DNA of 64,000 nucleotides, from assembly GCF_027943255.1 (NCBI RefSeq), contig NC_072893.1, positions 58,312,001-58,376,000 of the forward strand, written 5' to 3'. Positions 1-10,744 of the stretch are shown here, piece by piece. The notes beneath the pieces are model-generated. The model did not search any database and was not told the DNA's origin. It saw nothing but the letters and a program-made list of their open reading frames with translations. This stretch comes from Anastrepha obliqua (lineage: Eukaryota > Arthropoda > Insecta > Diptera > Tephritidae). Position numbers and translations under genes: made by a program. Position 1 is the first letter of the stretch. Each line of letters opens with the position of its first letter.

Positions 1-309
1 AAATCAGACTGCTACACCTCTGGCAGTGAAATTTATAAGCTTATCCATGAAAGGGAACTTGTTGGTGTATTTCCTAATTGTTACACCATTTTAAAAATTT
101 TTTTGACGTTGCCCATCACCAGCTGCGAAGCGGAGCGCTCTTTCTCCAGGGTGTTATATATTGAAAATAAGTATAGAACAACAATGTCGAACGATCGACT
201 TAATCATTTATCTCTTCTTTCGATAAATTGTGATCTAACAAAGGATTTAGCAGTTGATGAGCAAATAATGGAATTCGCTGCACGAAAATGCAGAAAGATT
301 GATTTGTAA
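1..309 (+). CDS. hAT transposase, C-terminal dimerisation domain (partial)
   Basis: The frame is open from base 1 to the TAA at 307-309, about 102 codons. The hallmark of the hAT C-terminal dimerisation region, SCEAERSFS, lies at about 121-147, followed by an MSNDRLNHLSLLSI-type helix. In hAT transposases this region mediates multimerisation and closes the RNase H-like catalytic fold. The catalytic Asp residues are outside the window. Resemblance to the ZMYM1-like hAT group is an impression only. No stop interrupts the visible part, so this copy may be less decayed than its neighbours. Confidence 0.75.
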   Translation, partial: KSDCYTSGSEIYKLIHERELVGVFPNCYTILKIFLTLPITSCEAERSFSRVLYIENKYRTTMSNDRLNHLSLLSINCDLTKDLAVDEQIMEFAARKCRKIDL

Positions 310-463
310 TTTAATATTCTTTATTGTCATATTTGTTTTGATAAATAAATGTTTTTATAAGATGATTTTTTTCTGATACATAACTATATACTGCATCACC
401 ATAGAAAACAGGGCCCCCGAGTAACATTAGCCCAGGGCCCCACAATGTCACGATCCGCCCCTG
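1..463 (+). mobile_element. 3' part of a hAT-superfamily DNA transposon
   Basis: The element enters from the left edge and ends at base 463. Its last bases (452-463, GATCCGCCCCTG) are the reverse complement of the CAGGGGCGGATC type of terminus common in hAT elements. A transposase C-terminus (1-309) and an AATAAA signal (344-349) precede it. The 8 bp after the end (464-471, GGTACAAT) would be one copy of the target duplication. The other end lies outside the window, so the duplication cannot be checked here. Confidence 0.75.
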
Positions 464-640
464 GGTACAATTTTTCAATATATTTGATAAATTTTATATA
501 CTGGATTCGATTTTACAGTTTTGAGTTTTCACGTTATTTTACGTTTGAAAAGTCCCGACTATTTTCAGTTAGTAGCATCTCTTTATATTAGAACACACAT
601 GAAACTTAGTTCAGCCAGATCAGTCTATTTCCTTGTGTTT

Positions 641-960
641 CACATTCGTTTGAACCGAGGAAGTCGAGTAATTTTACTTTTCCATCATGACAACGCCCCA
701 CCTCACGCATCAGCAGTTATTGGGGCAAAATTAATAAAAATAGAGCTCCAACTCGTTTCACATACCTATTATATTATTATACTCGTTTCTCAGACTAATA
801 TTTGTAGAAATCACTGGCGGGAAAAAGATTTTATTCAAACGAGGAGGTGATTGCAGAAACGAATATTATTTAGACTTAAACAAGCGCTATTATTCGGAAG
901 GGATCAATAAACCAGAACAGAGTTGGACGAAGTGTAGAGGGAGATTATGTCGAAAAATAA
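641..960 (+). pseudogene. mariner transposase, C-terminal fragment
   Basis: The HHDNAPPH motif, which carries the second catalytic Asp of mariner transposases (usually HDNARPH), is at 683-706. After a frameshift the sequence picks up the mariner C-terminus at about 840-960: an EEVIAET-like segment, then YYSEGINKPEQ, and a VEK-stop end at 958-960. The proline-rich YSPDLAPSD stretch with the third Asp is destroyed between these parts. The N-terminal domain is absent. This is a dead fragment of the D,D34D class. Confidence 0.7.
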
Positions 961-1394
961 ATAAATGTTCACCTCAAGCACTTACAATTAGAATTACAAT
1001 TTGCAACAAACGAATTTTTCAAACGACTCGTTCATCGATCAAATCAGATCAGTGCAGGGAATTTACAAAGTAAGTTGAAAATTTTCAAATTTTTATTTTT
1101 GTTTTTAAATATTGAAAAATTTGCATATTTTAACTTTAACCTTTAATCGTAAATGCCTAGCCCAAAATTTTGAATTTTATTGTAACTTTGGACATTTAGC
1201 CGAATGGTACTCGCTAAATATTGAGTTGGGGAATAAGTTCAAAGCGTTTTTATATTTTCTTTTATTTTACAACGAAATGTTTGCTGTTTGGCAAAGGGTA
1301 AGTATTCATTCGATAGAACTCTTTCTGCTCTACAAAACTATGTTAACTGTGTTTTTGAGTTTTTTTAATTTTTTATTAGTTTTGAGGCTTAAAA

Positions 1395-1790
1395 ATGGAA
1401 TACCCAGCAGGCAAAAATCAACATTTTCGACACCTGCTCTTCTTTGATTTTCATCAAGGTCAAAAAGCTGTCGCAGCAGCCCGTGAATTTGCGACATGTA
1501 TGGAGAAGATGTCTCAGGCGAGTCTACAGCACGAAAATGGATTGCAAAGTTGAATTGTTGAATTCAATGGGATTTAACGAAAAATTGGGAGCCTAGTGCC
1601 TCACGAGCTCAATGAAAAAACAATGAAAGTGTCCTTCAAATTTCTTCTCAGCATCTCGCCCGCTATCGAGCAACACGCGGTCATAAACAATGCTATTTGT
1701 GCCGAATCGTCACAGGAGATGAGAAATGGTGCCTATACATCAATATGAAGCAAAGAAAGGAGTGGATGGATCCAGGAGATCATGATCTGT
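1395..1790 (+). pseudogene. mariner transposase, N-terminal and first-Asp fragment
   Basis: It begins with ATG at 1395 and reads like a mariner start (HQGQKAVAAAR). The helix-turn-helix region follows, then PHELNEK, and then the TGDEKW motif at 1712-1729, whose Asp codon (1718-1720) is the first catalytic residue. Two or more frameshifts separate these blocks, and the sequence is lost after the KEWMDPGD-like segment. The C-terminal mariner piece at 641-960 lies upstream, so the two are separate insertions or a rearranged copy rather than one colinear element. Confidence 0.7.
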
Positions 1791-1841
1791 GTTCGGTGCG
1801 ACTGGGAGGGCATGGGGCACTGGGAAATGCTCGAAAATAAT

Positions 1842-1898
1842 GCTCGGCCAAACCCCCAAAAAAGGTGTACGCGCCAAATATATACATATATATATAAA
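1842..1898 (+). repeat. 3' end of a tRNA-derived SINE
   Basis: GCTCGGCCAAACCCCC followed by an A-rich GGTGTACGCGCC block and a TA-rich tail matches the tail of the longer copy at 43590-43853. Only the last 57 or so bases are present, directly after the mariner fragment. Confidence 0.55.
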
Positions 1899-3791
1899 CG
1901 TTAAGAACTTATTCCTACCCAATACTTCTTAGGTATTTACAAAGCTGAAAAATCCGAGTATCCGAGATACCGAGTAAAAACTGCAAGTTTTTTTATTTCT
2001 TTAAATGAAAATTTCAAGTCGAGCGGAGCAAAATTTAGTAGGTTATGAGAACTGGAGCATCCGTTGCTTCAGATCGTGTTTCTGTACCTACTCGGCATTA
2101 AAGCCTATTTCTGAAAGTTCTTTGTTTTACGTACTTGTACGCCATGACTCAAAATATCAATAATAATAACAAATCTGAAATTTTGCGCAGTACTTCGTCA
2201 CATAATTTGTCAGGTAACTCTGAGAGCTAAGTTCACAAAACCGTACATGACATTTTTTTAGCGATAATCTGATTTTTTGGTTCTAATTTGTGATAAAAAT
2301 TTAAGAAAATATTTTCCACCTGCAATATTATTATATCATTAAATTCGCACTATTTGTACCACAAAAAAAATTATAAAAACGTTAATTTTTTCAACCTTTG
2401 TTATTAATAGTAATTCTTACGATTTCTTCGAAAAAATTCAAATTCATTCAAATTTTTCTTCAGTTTTCTTAACGTTTTTGAGATTATTAGTTCAATGACT
2501 TTTGAGGAGGAGTTAAATGATATTTAAATATTATTAAACTTAATAAATGCTGGTATAAAAAAAATGTCGAATACTCTGAAAAGTTGTAAAATGGGTAATT
2601 GGTGCTGTGAGAGCAAAAAATATAAGTTAGAAATTTTTGGGGGATGCTGCCGAGGTGACAGCCCGTGGGTTTTTATACAATAAATTTAGCTGCTATCGCT
2701 TAAAAAGTAGGCTTCAGTTGTTGACACTATCCTTCAGTAAAAAAGCAGCAGAAGAAAATTAATGAAATTCGCATGTAAACAAAAAATATGCCAATAATAA
2801 TAAATAGAATTTTCCACTGCAGCAGAACTCACATTAAATTTCTTACTCAAGTTTACCGCCCAACGAGACTTCATTGCAACGTGGCAGTCAAGCCCTTACA
2901 CAACACACCGACGCGTAAAACACTGAGATGTAAGAGAGTGCCTTGAAGAAAAACCAAACAAATGCATGCCTTTCAACAGCGACAGCAACCATGTATATGT
3001 ATGTGTATATGAACTCGAGTTGATACATACTTAGGTGGGTAGCTGCGTAAACGAGCTCGCATGCTCTAGTGATTTTTCCAGTAAATACGCGCACACGTAT
3101 GTTTGTAAGTTGCATTTTTTGCTGTGCACACTTGCGGGCAGCGACGGAAGCTGCACTCGAGCAACAGCAATAGCAACACCCGCAAAAAGGCTAACCAAAC
3201 AGCGTCAAACTAACCAACTATCCCACCAAAGTCAGCCGTGTGAGCAACTTGCTGTCGACCAAAAGCAGCCAGCCCGCCAACTAGCCATCCAAGCTGTATG
3301 AGTACACAACCTCACGCGCTCCGCTTCACTCCTTGGCAACGTGATTGCATTTAAAATGCAATGCAATTTACGTTTGCCACGCTGCTGCCGGCTGTTGGGG
3401 CGTGAAGGCACATACCAGTTGCTGCCCCTATTGCGGCAGTTGCCCTCTCAGTTGCAACGAATAATTGAGTGAAATTGCAAAACGAAAAAAACGAAAATAT
3501 CCACAAGCTCATACAAAAAATACAAGTAAAAATCGATACACTGGTCGTTTGTTAGTGTGTGCGAATGTGTAACTGTGTACGAGCATTTGCCATACAAAAT
3601 CAAGAATCGATTATTTCATTAGTTCTGCAATGTTGGCCTCTGGGGACTACTTCAAGCAACAGTGGACAAATAATTGCAAGCTGCTTCTTTTTTTTACCCT
3701 AAATGCGAGTACTAGACTTTGAATGCGGATGAACATAGAATTTTCTTAACTTAATTTAGATACCTTGGAATGCAACTAAATGCGAATGTTA
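1899..3791. other. Intron, mostly unassigned
   Basis: The stretch is AT-rich with no recognisable coding or mobile sequence. Bases 3040-3480 stand out as less AT-rich, with CAA/CAG-type short repeats and few homopolymers. That look is common in conserved intronic regulatory DNA, but this is only an impression. Confidence 0.4.
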
Positions 3792-3968
3792 CAGAGTGGC
3801 GCAAAATTAATCACCCTCTCGAAAGATTTTTAATTTTTGTGAATGGTGTCGTACGTCCTACATATTTGACACGTGAGAACTGGACAACTGCAGTATAAAA
3901 ACAGAGCAGCAATGAAGCGCGTAAAAGTCAAAATAAAGATTTTCAGTTATTCAAAAACAAAATTGGAT
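3792..3968 (+). mobile_element. MITE family copy A, right end missing
   Basis: It starts after a TA with CAGAGTGGCGCAAAATTAAT, close to the terminus of the complete copy at 30064. The interior (GTCGTACGTC, TTTGACA, GAACTGGACAACTG, GCGCGTAAAAGTCAAAATAAAG) matches that copy's reverse complement and copies B and D. The right inverted repeat is not found after 3968, so the copy is truncated. It has no coding sequence. Confidence 0.65.
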
Positions 3969-4773
3969 GCAGAAGAAACACATATCTGCAATTGTTTCTT
4001 AACCCTTAAATACCCAAGTTTTTTTTTTTAGCAAAATAAATATATTTGGGTTTTTTTTAATTCTAAAACTTGTGCATTTTCCCCATGTAACGAATGTGCG
4101 GCGTATGGAAAAAACTGCACAAGGGTGTCACCAAAAGCTCACAATTCTTGGTAATGGAGTGTATACTTTTAATTAAGATTTTTTTTTTATTAAAACATGC
4201 ATGAATGCAAATTGTTCGCATCCTCCACAGTGACCAATAGTTATTGACATAATATTGATCGAAAGCTATCAATAGAATATGAAAATATAGACTGTGATTC
4301 GTGAAAACGAACTAGCTGATCACACCGCCAAGTTAGCACCTCTAACTGCTCTGACTGCAGCAGAAAGACACCCCGCATGCCACTATCGACAAATCCGTAG
4401 AAACTTGTTTCTGTAGACCAAGCCATCAGCAGCAACCAATTGTTCATATAAACCTTATTCAACAGGTTGAACATTGCACACCTAGGCTAAGTTTACCAAA
4501 TCTTTTTTGAAACGCATTCAGCGCAAAGCAAAAAACACTAGATACGAGTATAATAGTTTAAGAGTATAAGGGCCGGAGAACACCAAACAATTACGGCACA
4601 TAAAGCCCACCATCGCAAACGATTTAAAAACAAAAAACATTTATGTGGGTGGTGAAGTTAGGCTTGGGGTCGAAATACGAGTATACATCCAAGGCTTTAA
4701 ATTCGGTAATTGATCGTAGGGGGACAGACAATAAGATGTAAGAGCAAAACTCATCACTTTTGCGTAAGAGATA
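3969..4773. other. Intron, unassigned
   Basis: AT-rich DNA between two MITE copies. The short ORFs here show no domain or motif that I recognise. Confidence 0.4.
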
Positions 4774-5947
4774 GAAGATGGCGCAAAATTAGTCACCCTT
4801 CCGGAAGGTTCATAATTTTTTCAAATGACATCAATCATATTTGACACTTGTAAACTAGACAGCTCCAGTATACAAACAGACAAGTAATAGAAGGGGTAAA
4901 ACTCAAAATAAAGATTAGCTTCCCTTAAAATCATTGTTTTTATTTATTTACATGCTGTTCGTAGACTTTAAGAAGGCGTTAGACACTATTAAACGAGACG
5001 CACTGAGTAGAAAGGGAGTTACCCCAAGATAATCCGCCTCATTAAAGCCCTCTACGAGAACTCCGAACTGGCAGTGCTTCACAAAGGCGATATCAGCGAT
5101 CAATTCACTACCAACCATCGTCCTTGATGACGTCATGAGCCAACTGACCCTGAACAAAAAGGCATCGTATGGAGTTTCACCAGACATCTTGAGGACCTTG
5201 AGGACCTGGACTTCGCCGATGACATCTGTCTTTTCTCTCACAAACTCTCTGATATGCCAGCGAAGGCGGACAAACTAGTCGCGCTGGCACGTACTGTCGG
5301 ACTGGAGGTCAACATCGCCAAGACCAAGCCTATGAGAGTTAACCACAATAACGCAAGGCAGATATTGGTTGACGGATTCCCAGAGAAATTCGTTGAAAGC
5401 ATCTGCTACCTCGGCTGCATCATCACGGCAGATGTCAGATGAAGATGTCAACTGCAGGCTAAACAAAGCAAAGGCTAAACAATATGGGAGGAAGCGAAAC
5501 ATGGCTGGTCTCTAACACCATCACACAGAGGGTATAATCCTTCATTAACAAATGGCTCCGCATCATCTGCAGAATATTTTGGCCAAACACCATCAATAAC
5601 GAGGCATTGTAGAGATTAACAAACGAAGAACCCATCCTTAGACAAATCAAACGCAGAAAGTGGCGATGTGTGACCTACATTGAGAAACCACCAAATATCA
5701 TCACAAGAATGGCACTGGACTGGAACCCGCGAGGCAGCAAAGGTCGCGGTCGACCAAACAAAACTTGTAGAAGGTCTGTGTTGCGCGAACTAGCAGATGC
5801 CGACATCTCATGGGACGGTGCAAAAACAACACCTCAGAACCGCATACGATGGAAAAGTCTTGTCGAGACCCTAGGCAAAAAAACAAAACAAAAATAAAAA
5901 TTTGTTATTCAAAAACGAAATGGGATGATTGGTTATGGGTCTCCTTG
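4774..5947 (+). mobile_element. MITE family copy B, interrupted by a retrotransposon
   Basis: The left end follows a TA with GAAGATGGCGCAAAATTAGT. The right end at about 5918-5947 (GGGATGATTGG ... CTCCTTG, then TA) is a diverged inverted copy of it. MITE interior sequence runs to about 4917 and resumes at about 5900 with GTTATTCAAAAAC, the same junction sequence that is continuous in copy A. A reverse-transcriptase fragment occupies the middle, so the MITE was the older target. Confidence 0.65.
4918..5899 (+). pseudogene. Non-LTR retrotransposon reverse transcriptase, 3' fragment
   Basis: Frame-shifted blocks of a LINE-type reverse transcriptase are readable in order. First comes LFVDFKKALD (motif A region, near 4955), then VLDDVMSQL, then the catalytic box DFADDICLFS with FADD at 5212-5223. 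Next are ARTVGLEVNIAKTK and the thumb segment YLGCIITAD. The C-terminus follows with the GRGRP tail near 5740-5760 and ADISWDGAKT. At least five frameshifts and stops break it. It ends in an A-rich run and sits inside MITE copy B. AAAATAAAGATT on the left and AAAATAAAAATT on the right may be the target duplication. The clade is not settled. Confidence 0.75.
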
Positions 5948-7400
5948 TAGGAGGGCAATTTCCTTTCGAATTTCATTGACCTCCAGAAGTATACCGCCAC
6001 AAACGTTGGTTAATGGTTCTAATTCGTCTAATTTTAGTTTCGTTAGAAATGTCTATTGGAGAAATCCATATTTTTCTAGTAGGAAGTGTATTTGTAGCCC
6101 ATGAAACATTTGGGAGCACAGATTACTGCCAAGGCGGAAAAAGTGCATCTGCTCGGGATGGCACAGACATGCCAAGAAGTGATTTCCCATTACTTTCATT
6201 GCTTCTGTTCCCCTTCGTTGCTTTGGCTAAGAAATTTAATTGATGAACTTTTGCATCAATGCTGTGTAGAACTATTGCAAAATTTGTTTATTTTTCCCTA
6301 ATTTCAATTTGAATTTTTTTGTACTTATGAATTGTATTTTCACTGTTTACTAAACTAGATTTTTTTAATAAAAATGAATTGCTTTTGTTTAAATTTATTT
6401 AATATGGATTTAATTATTACTTCTTTAGCATGGTTTTTGAAGAAAATATATATGTCGAATTTTTCTTCTTCTACGATTTTTGTTAAATTGTGGAACTATC
6501 CCCAAATTTACCAATATATGTGATCCTTTTTTTCTCCCTCGAACCATAAGAAATAAAAAGTAATATTTTTTTCACGATTTCTTTTCTGCCGCTTTTCTAA
6601 AGAACGTATCAACCGTAAAAAACAAAGTTGGGTGTATTTCGAAAACGTGTCTCTATTGCCCGATAACAGAAAGACGATTTACAGCGTTACTGTGAAATTT
6701 TTTCAATCTTCTTCTTCTTCTAGGGTTCAGCGGCCAAGCAACTGTAATTTTTTCAAATGATATCTATCTAGACATCGAACTGAAAACAACCGTTATTATA
6801 TATTTGTACATTATGCAATAGTAACTGTTTACAATGTTTTCAGTTTACGTCTTACGAGTATACCTTCAAATAACCCAAATGTTATAAAAATTGTGGGCAA
6901 TGTCCAAAAAAAACACCAAGAGAAAAGGCACTTTCTTTTCAAGCGAAATTAGTAAATGAATCTCAAATTAAAATATGCCATAAATATCATCCGCTACCCT
7001 CATACTAGCTTTTTATGATAAAGGCGGTTGTGATCGCGCTAGTTGGCCTTCAAGTAATGCTTTTGTTGTACTTTAGTTTCTGATGGTAACATTGTGCTAT
7101 TATTTTTACCGGCACTGTACATAAGCAAATATTGCAAAATTAAAAACAAATACTCATATATCTTAGCGCATAGATGTATAAGTATGATAAAAACATATGT
7201 CTTATCTCATCAATAATAAAATTGTTCTTCATTTATTATCAATTCCGCTTTTTGTTTTATTTTCCATAATTTTTTTATCCACTTCTGCCAAAAATAAGCA
7301 ATTTCCTGCTTTCTGTCTTTTTTTTTAATATCCGCTACGAATTTAAGTGGCTTCAAACTCATTGCAAGGTTATAAATATAAAAATATTTTTTTTACTCAC
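5948..7400. other. Intron downstream of exon 7401-7621, unassigned
   Basis: AT-rich sequence. Short plus-strand ORFs at 6013-6301 show no motif that I recognise. No further exon of the minus-strand gene was found here, so its next exon lies left of base 1 or is too short to see. Confidence 0.4.
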
Positions 7401-7621
7401 ATAATGCGATGATACGCATCTGGCTGGGCCTGCGTACACGTCACGGATTGCTCTGATTCCGTGGAGTCATCACGCAGCGTGGCAACTCCAAGCGGTAATA
7501 TGGGTATTATAGCAGCTGTAGCAGCTGCTGCTGTTGCCGGAGGGCCCGCCACCACCGAATGATGTGTGGCTGGCGGCGGTCCAGTGATTGCCTGCGGTGA
7601 TGGTGTCGTGCTTACACCCTC
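7401..7621 (-). CDS. Host gene exon: Ser/Thr/Pro/Ala-rich segment
   Basis: On the minus strand a TTTTGCAG acceptor precedes GAG GGT GTA at 7621, and a GTGAGT donor follows at 7400. The exon is 221 nt: phase 0 in (continuing AEIK from exon 8039-8398) and phase 2 out. It encodes about 73 residues: Pro/Thr/His-rich at the start, then an alanine-rich tract, a short hydrophobic IIPILPLGV patch, and the acidic DDSTESEQS. The composition suggests a disordered linker. No catalytic domain is visible and I cannot name the protein. The next exon is not in the window. Confidence 0.7.
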
Positions 7622-8038
7622 CTGCAAAATGTATTTACAGAACGAAAAAATTAATAAAAAATAGAAAGAAATGAAATAATGTTATAAATTGACTTGATGA
7701 CGAAAGGATAATGTGAAGAATACAGTGGAATAAAGGGAAATGAAAACGGAAAACTCAATTTGCCTGGCTGCCGAACTAAATTAAAAAGTAAACGTACACA
7801 CCATATGTACGACTGTCTGCTAGTAAGTGTGTAAGTAGAGATATGAGCATATGTATATGTATGTGAGGAGCTGAGCAAAATTAAAACCAATGATGCCGAC
7901 ACTTTAATGAGCTGTCCAAATTGCGACGAACGAACGGAAATTGCAATCGCTACACACACACGCACACACATATGCTCCTATATATAATATACTTAGACAT
8001 ATATTGTATTTCAACACACTTTGCCGCTTGGCACTCAC

Positions 8039-8398
8039 CTTGATTTCGGCTGTTTCCGGCGCCGAATACCTTTTGCGCTCGTAATGTAGCTCACGCTCGA
8101 TGGAACGACTTCGAAACGCTGGCGGACAGGAACGATCTGGCGGTGTTTGTATACGGGGCGCTGTAGTCCCGCTACTGCTGCTGCCACCAGTCACGTGTTG
8201 TTGTTGTTGTTGCTGCTGTTGCTGCTGTTGTTGTTGTTGTTGTGACTGGCCCGATGTTGTAGGTGGACTCTTCTCGCTTGGTCCTCCCTGTGCCTGCTGT
8301 TGTTGCTGCAGCTGATGTTGTTGTTTATGCTCTTCGCGCTTCTGTTGTCGACGTATTTCCAAATCAAGCAAACGCGCCTCACGTGCCTCTTTATCGCG
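8039..8398 (-). CDS. Host gene exon: charged helix, polyQ and RxxS motifs
   Basis: The exon is 360 nt (120 codons) and phase 0 at both ends. It has an AG acceptor before CGC GAT AAA at 8398 and an AAG|GTGAG donor at 8039. The order of segments is a highly charged helical start (RDKEAREARLLDLEIRRQQK), a Q-rich stretch, a run of about 16 glutamines, a Gly/Ser patch, and then TPPDRSCPPAF, RSRSIERE and KRYSAPE. The last two resemble basophilic-kinase or 14-3-3-type sites; that is inference. The first ten residues continue the helix of exon 8626-8723. A cytoskeletal or scaffold protein would fit. The microtubule minus-end protein Patronin was considered but I could not support it. Confidence 0.75.
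8198..8245 (-). repeat. CAG/CAA trinucleotide repeat coding polyglutamine
   Basis: Mixed CAA and CAG codons on the minus strand encode the glutamine run. Mixed codons usually make such tracts less prone to slippage than pure CAG. The plus-strand cysteine-rich reading frame here is only its shadow. Confidence 0.8.
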
Positions 8399-8625
8399 CT
8401 GCATAGGTGAGCGGAGGAAGGAAAATTATAAATTTAAGTGAGTGACTGGCAAAAGGTTTGCGTGTGAAAATAAATCCGACTTTAAAAACCATGCGTTGAC
8501 ATACTTTTACTGTCCACATATACCGTTCATTTCTTTTTCAAACTTTTTTATTTATTTATTTTTTATCATTTTCTTATTTCTTTCCTTTTACGAGTGTCAA
8601 TATTTTTCATTTAATTTTTACTCAC

Positions 8626-8723
8626 CTTGTAATTGATGGCGTCCTGTTCCTCTTTCTTCGCTTCACGTTCGCTGCGTTGCCGGTCGCGTTGCTTCTCTTC
8701 GTCCGTTTGCGATGTTTTGCTGT
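8626..8723 (-). CDS. Host gene exon: highly charged alpha-helical segment
   Basis: The exon is 98 nt. It enters in phase 1 (TTGCAG|AC AGC AAA) and leaves in phase 0 at AAG|GTGAG. It encodes SKTSQTDEEKQRDRQ followed by SEREAKKEEQDAINYK, a near-continuous run of Glu/Lys/Arg/Gln expected to form a helix or coiled coil that continues into exon 8039-8398. The phase-1 start is compatible with both upstream exons found in the window. With 51196-51279 the split codon becomes AAC; with 21775-21946 it becomes TAC. It is therefore the first exon common to both predicted isoforms. Confidence 0.7.
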
Positions 8724-9289
8724 CTGCAATTCAATTACAATCAAGTTTGTATCGATCTAATTATACCAATTAAATGTTTAATGAAATTTTTTTAACATCA
8801 TTCACGTAAATGAAACGTAGTCGAAATGCTTTTGTTAAAAAAATTGCATGCAAATGCAGTCAAGACAAGGATTGGAAAGTCGACATGCTATTTACTATGC
8901 AAAAATTCAAAAGAAAATAATAGAAAATAGAAGTATATACAAAATTTACAGCTACATTCCACAAAATTTTTCTGAGTTATTTATGGCCTTACAACTATCA
9001 CGCTTTGTTTTTCTAAATGCCGCTATTCATACCTATTACATACACACACATACAGATGCGGCCACTAAATGGAGCCAACATGCTCTTTTGTACCTCTGAT
9101 TACATGTGTTATTCTATTCTATTAGACTACCGACATATAGCAAATATATATATATAATTTTTTTTTTCAGTTATAGCAACTTGCAATGTACGCATGGCGG
9201 GGTAACAAACAGTGATCCTAAACCTGAAAATTATGCTTTAGCTCAGCTGGCGCGTATAAGGAATATTTTTAGTTAGTAGCACCTCTTCA
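8724..9289. other. Intron, unassigned
   Basis: AT-rich intron upstream (on the minus strand) of exon 8626-8723. A polypyrimidine-like stretch abuts the acceptor. Nothing else is recognised. Confidence 0.4.
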
Positions 9290-9781
9290 TGTAGGCTAAT
9301 GATCGCAGATTTCTCTTTTAAGGGCAATATTGCTATTCTTTCGGATAGCCAAGCTGCAATCCAAGCACTGGATTCAGCTACAACAACATCTATAGTGGTG
9401 GATCAAAGTAGGAATAGCCTTTCCAACTTGAGCGAAAACCATAATGTTACCTTAATCTGGGTCCCGGTACATCGGAATATTGAAGTTAACGAAAAAGCAA
9501 ATTAACTGGAAAGAGGGGGATCTGCCATGAATAACGCTGTTGCAGAATCGGTATTCACACCATTAGGTGCAGTCAAGAGTACAATTTCTCTAAAATACCT
9601 TCGAATCGCGGATTGTAGATGGAGAGACCAGACGAAATGCAAAATCAACAGAACGTTATGGCCTACCTACAACCTCAAACAATCGTCAATATTGTTAAAC
9701 ATGAAACGACGGGACGCCTGGAGACTAACGGCAGTCAGTGCCGTTATTAAACAACTAAGCTCTGGGAATATTTTTAAATAG
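9290..9781 (+). pseudogene. Non-LTR retrotransposon RNase H domain fragment
   Basis: LSDSQAAIQAL at about 9337-9370 is the DSQAA motif carrying a catalytic Asp of LINE-encoded RNase H. VTLIWVPVHRNIEVNEKAN at about 9448-9504 corresponds to the usual WVPGH-GIEGNE-AD block. The Gly of GH has become Val and the final catalytic Asp has become Asn, followed at once by a stop. A second frame resumes the C-terminal region to the stop before 9782. It is plainly inactive. The elements at 12.4 and 21 kb carry related RNase H tails. Confidence 0.7.
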
Positions 9782-10744
9782 AGTTACTAACTAAGTTCTA
9801 ACATAAAAAGTTTGTCAAGATATGTTAGTACTAAATGAAAACTATTATAAAAAACTTGTAATAGAGTACATCTTTGAATATTAGGACACCATTTTTGTGT
9901 TACAAATTTTTCGATTTAGGTAAATTTTGCTTCTGATATTTTACCTAATATGCTTAAAGCTTGATTCTTATGTATTTATAACCAGTTTTATGAAATTTTA
10001 TATTCGATATATGTATGACAGTTGGACCACTGAATATTTTGATGAATATTTCACTTCAAAGCAATTAGAGATAAAGCAATTACAAAGGCAATATACACTG
10101 CGTTAAATAACTATAACAGTAAGACTAGAGACAAGTTTGGACATTTTATTTATTTTCTATTTAGTTTTAATATTCTTTTATGGAAACATAGTTATTACTC
10201 CTACAGAAACCACTTATATCCAAGTTTCAAACGTTGTGCAAATTAAAGAAAAATCCAGAAATTCAATTCATAAAAATGTCACGCATTTTAATCCAGGCAA
10301 TTTTTTCTTCGAACAGCAGAACGCTTTGGGTATCTTGTTATTAAACTAACCAACCTTTCAGCCGAACATCTTTGAGGTAGTGGTCTATATTTTCAAAATG
10401 CATAAAACTGTCACTTCTCTAGATTTTTATTAAGCTTATGCATTTTTTCGAGTTCGTTGTGTAGTTTCAAAATGCGGTGCATATCAGTGTCTAGCTGTAC
10501 AAACGCCTTTGAGACCAAAATCGACAGCGAACGACACGCATCGATTAGTCGGGACACCGCTGAGTTTATTGCCGGATGTGCAAGAATATTTCAAGGGATT
10601 TCCAGCAGAAGTTATTAGTAGTATTGAATTGCATTGGATAATATGGCAACTATCTTCATGTTGAAGAGTCAGCAATGGCGCTCGTAACTTTACATAACTT
10701 AACGCAACTTAACTTAAGTTAAAATTTTTCCTAGCTTATATATG
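9782..10744. other. Intron, unassigned
   Basis: AT-rich sequence with a short moderately GC-richer block at 10460-10680 that I do not recognise. Confidence 0.4.

Noticed and set aside
3035..3301. 88-codon plus-strand frame
   Set aside because: Simple-repeat composition, no splice partner and no recognised motif.
8100..8315. Cysteine-rich plus-strand frame
   Set aside because: It is the antisense shadow of the polyglutamine exon.
7401..8723. Naming the host gene Patronin/CAMSAP
   Set aside because: Charged helical sequence and polyQ are compatible, but I could not match any diagnostic CH or CKK domain sequence, so no symbol is given.
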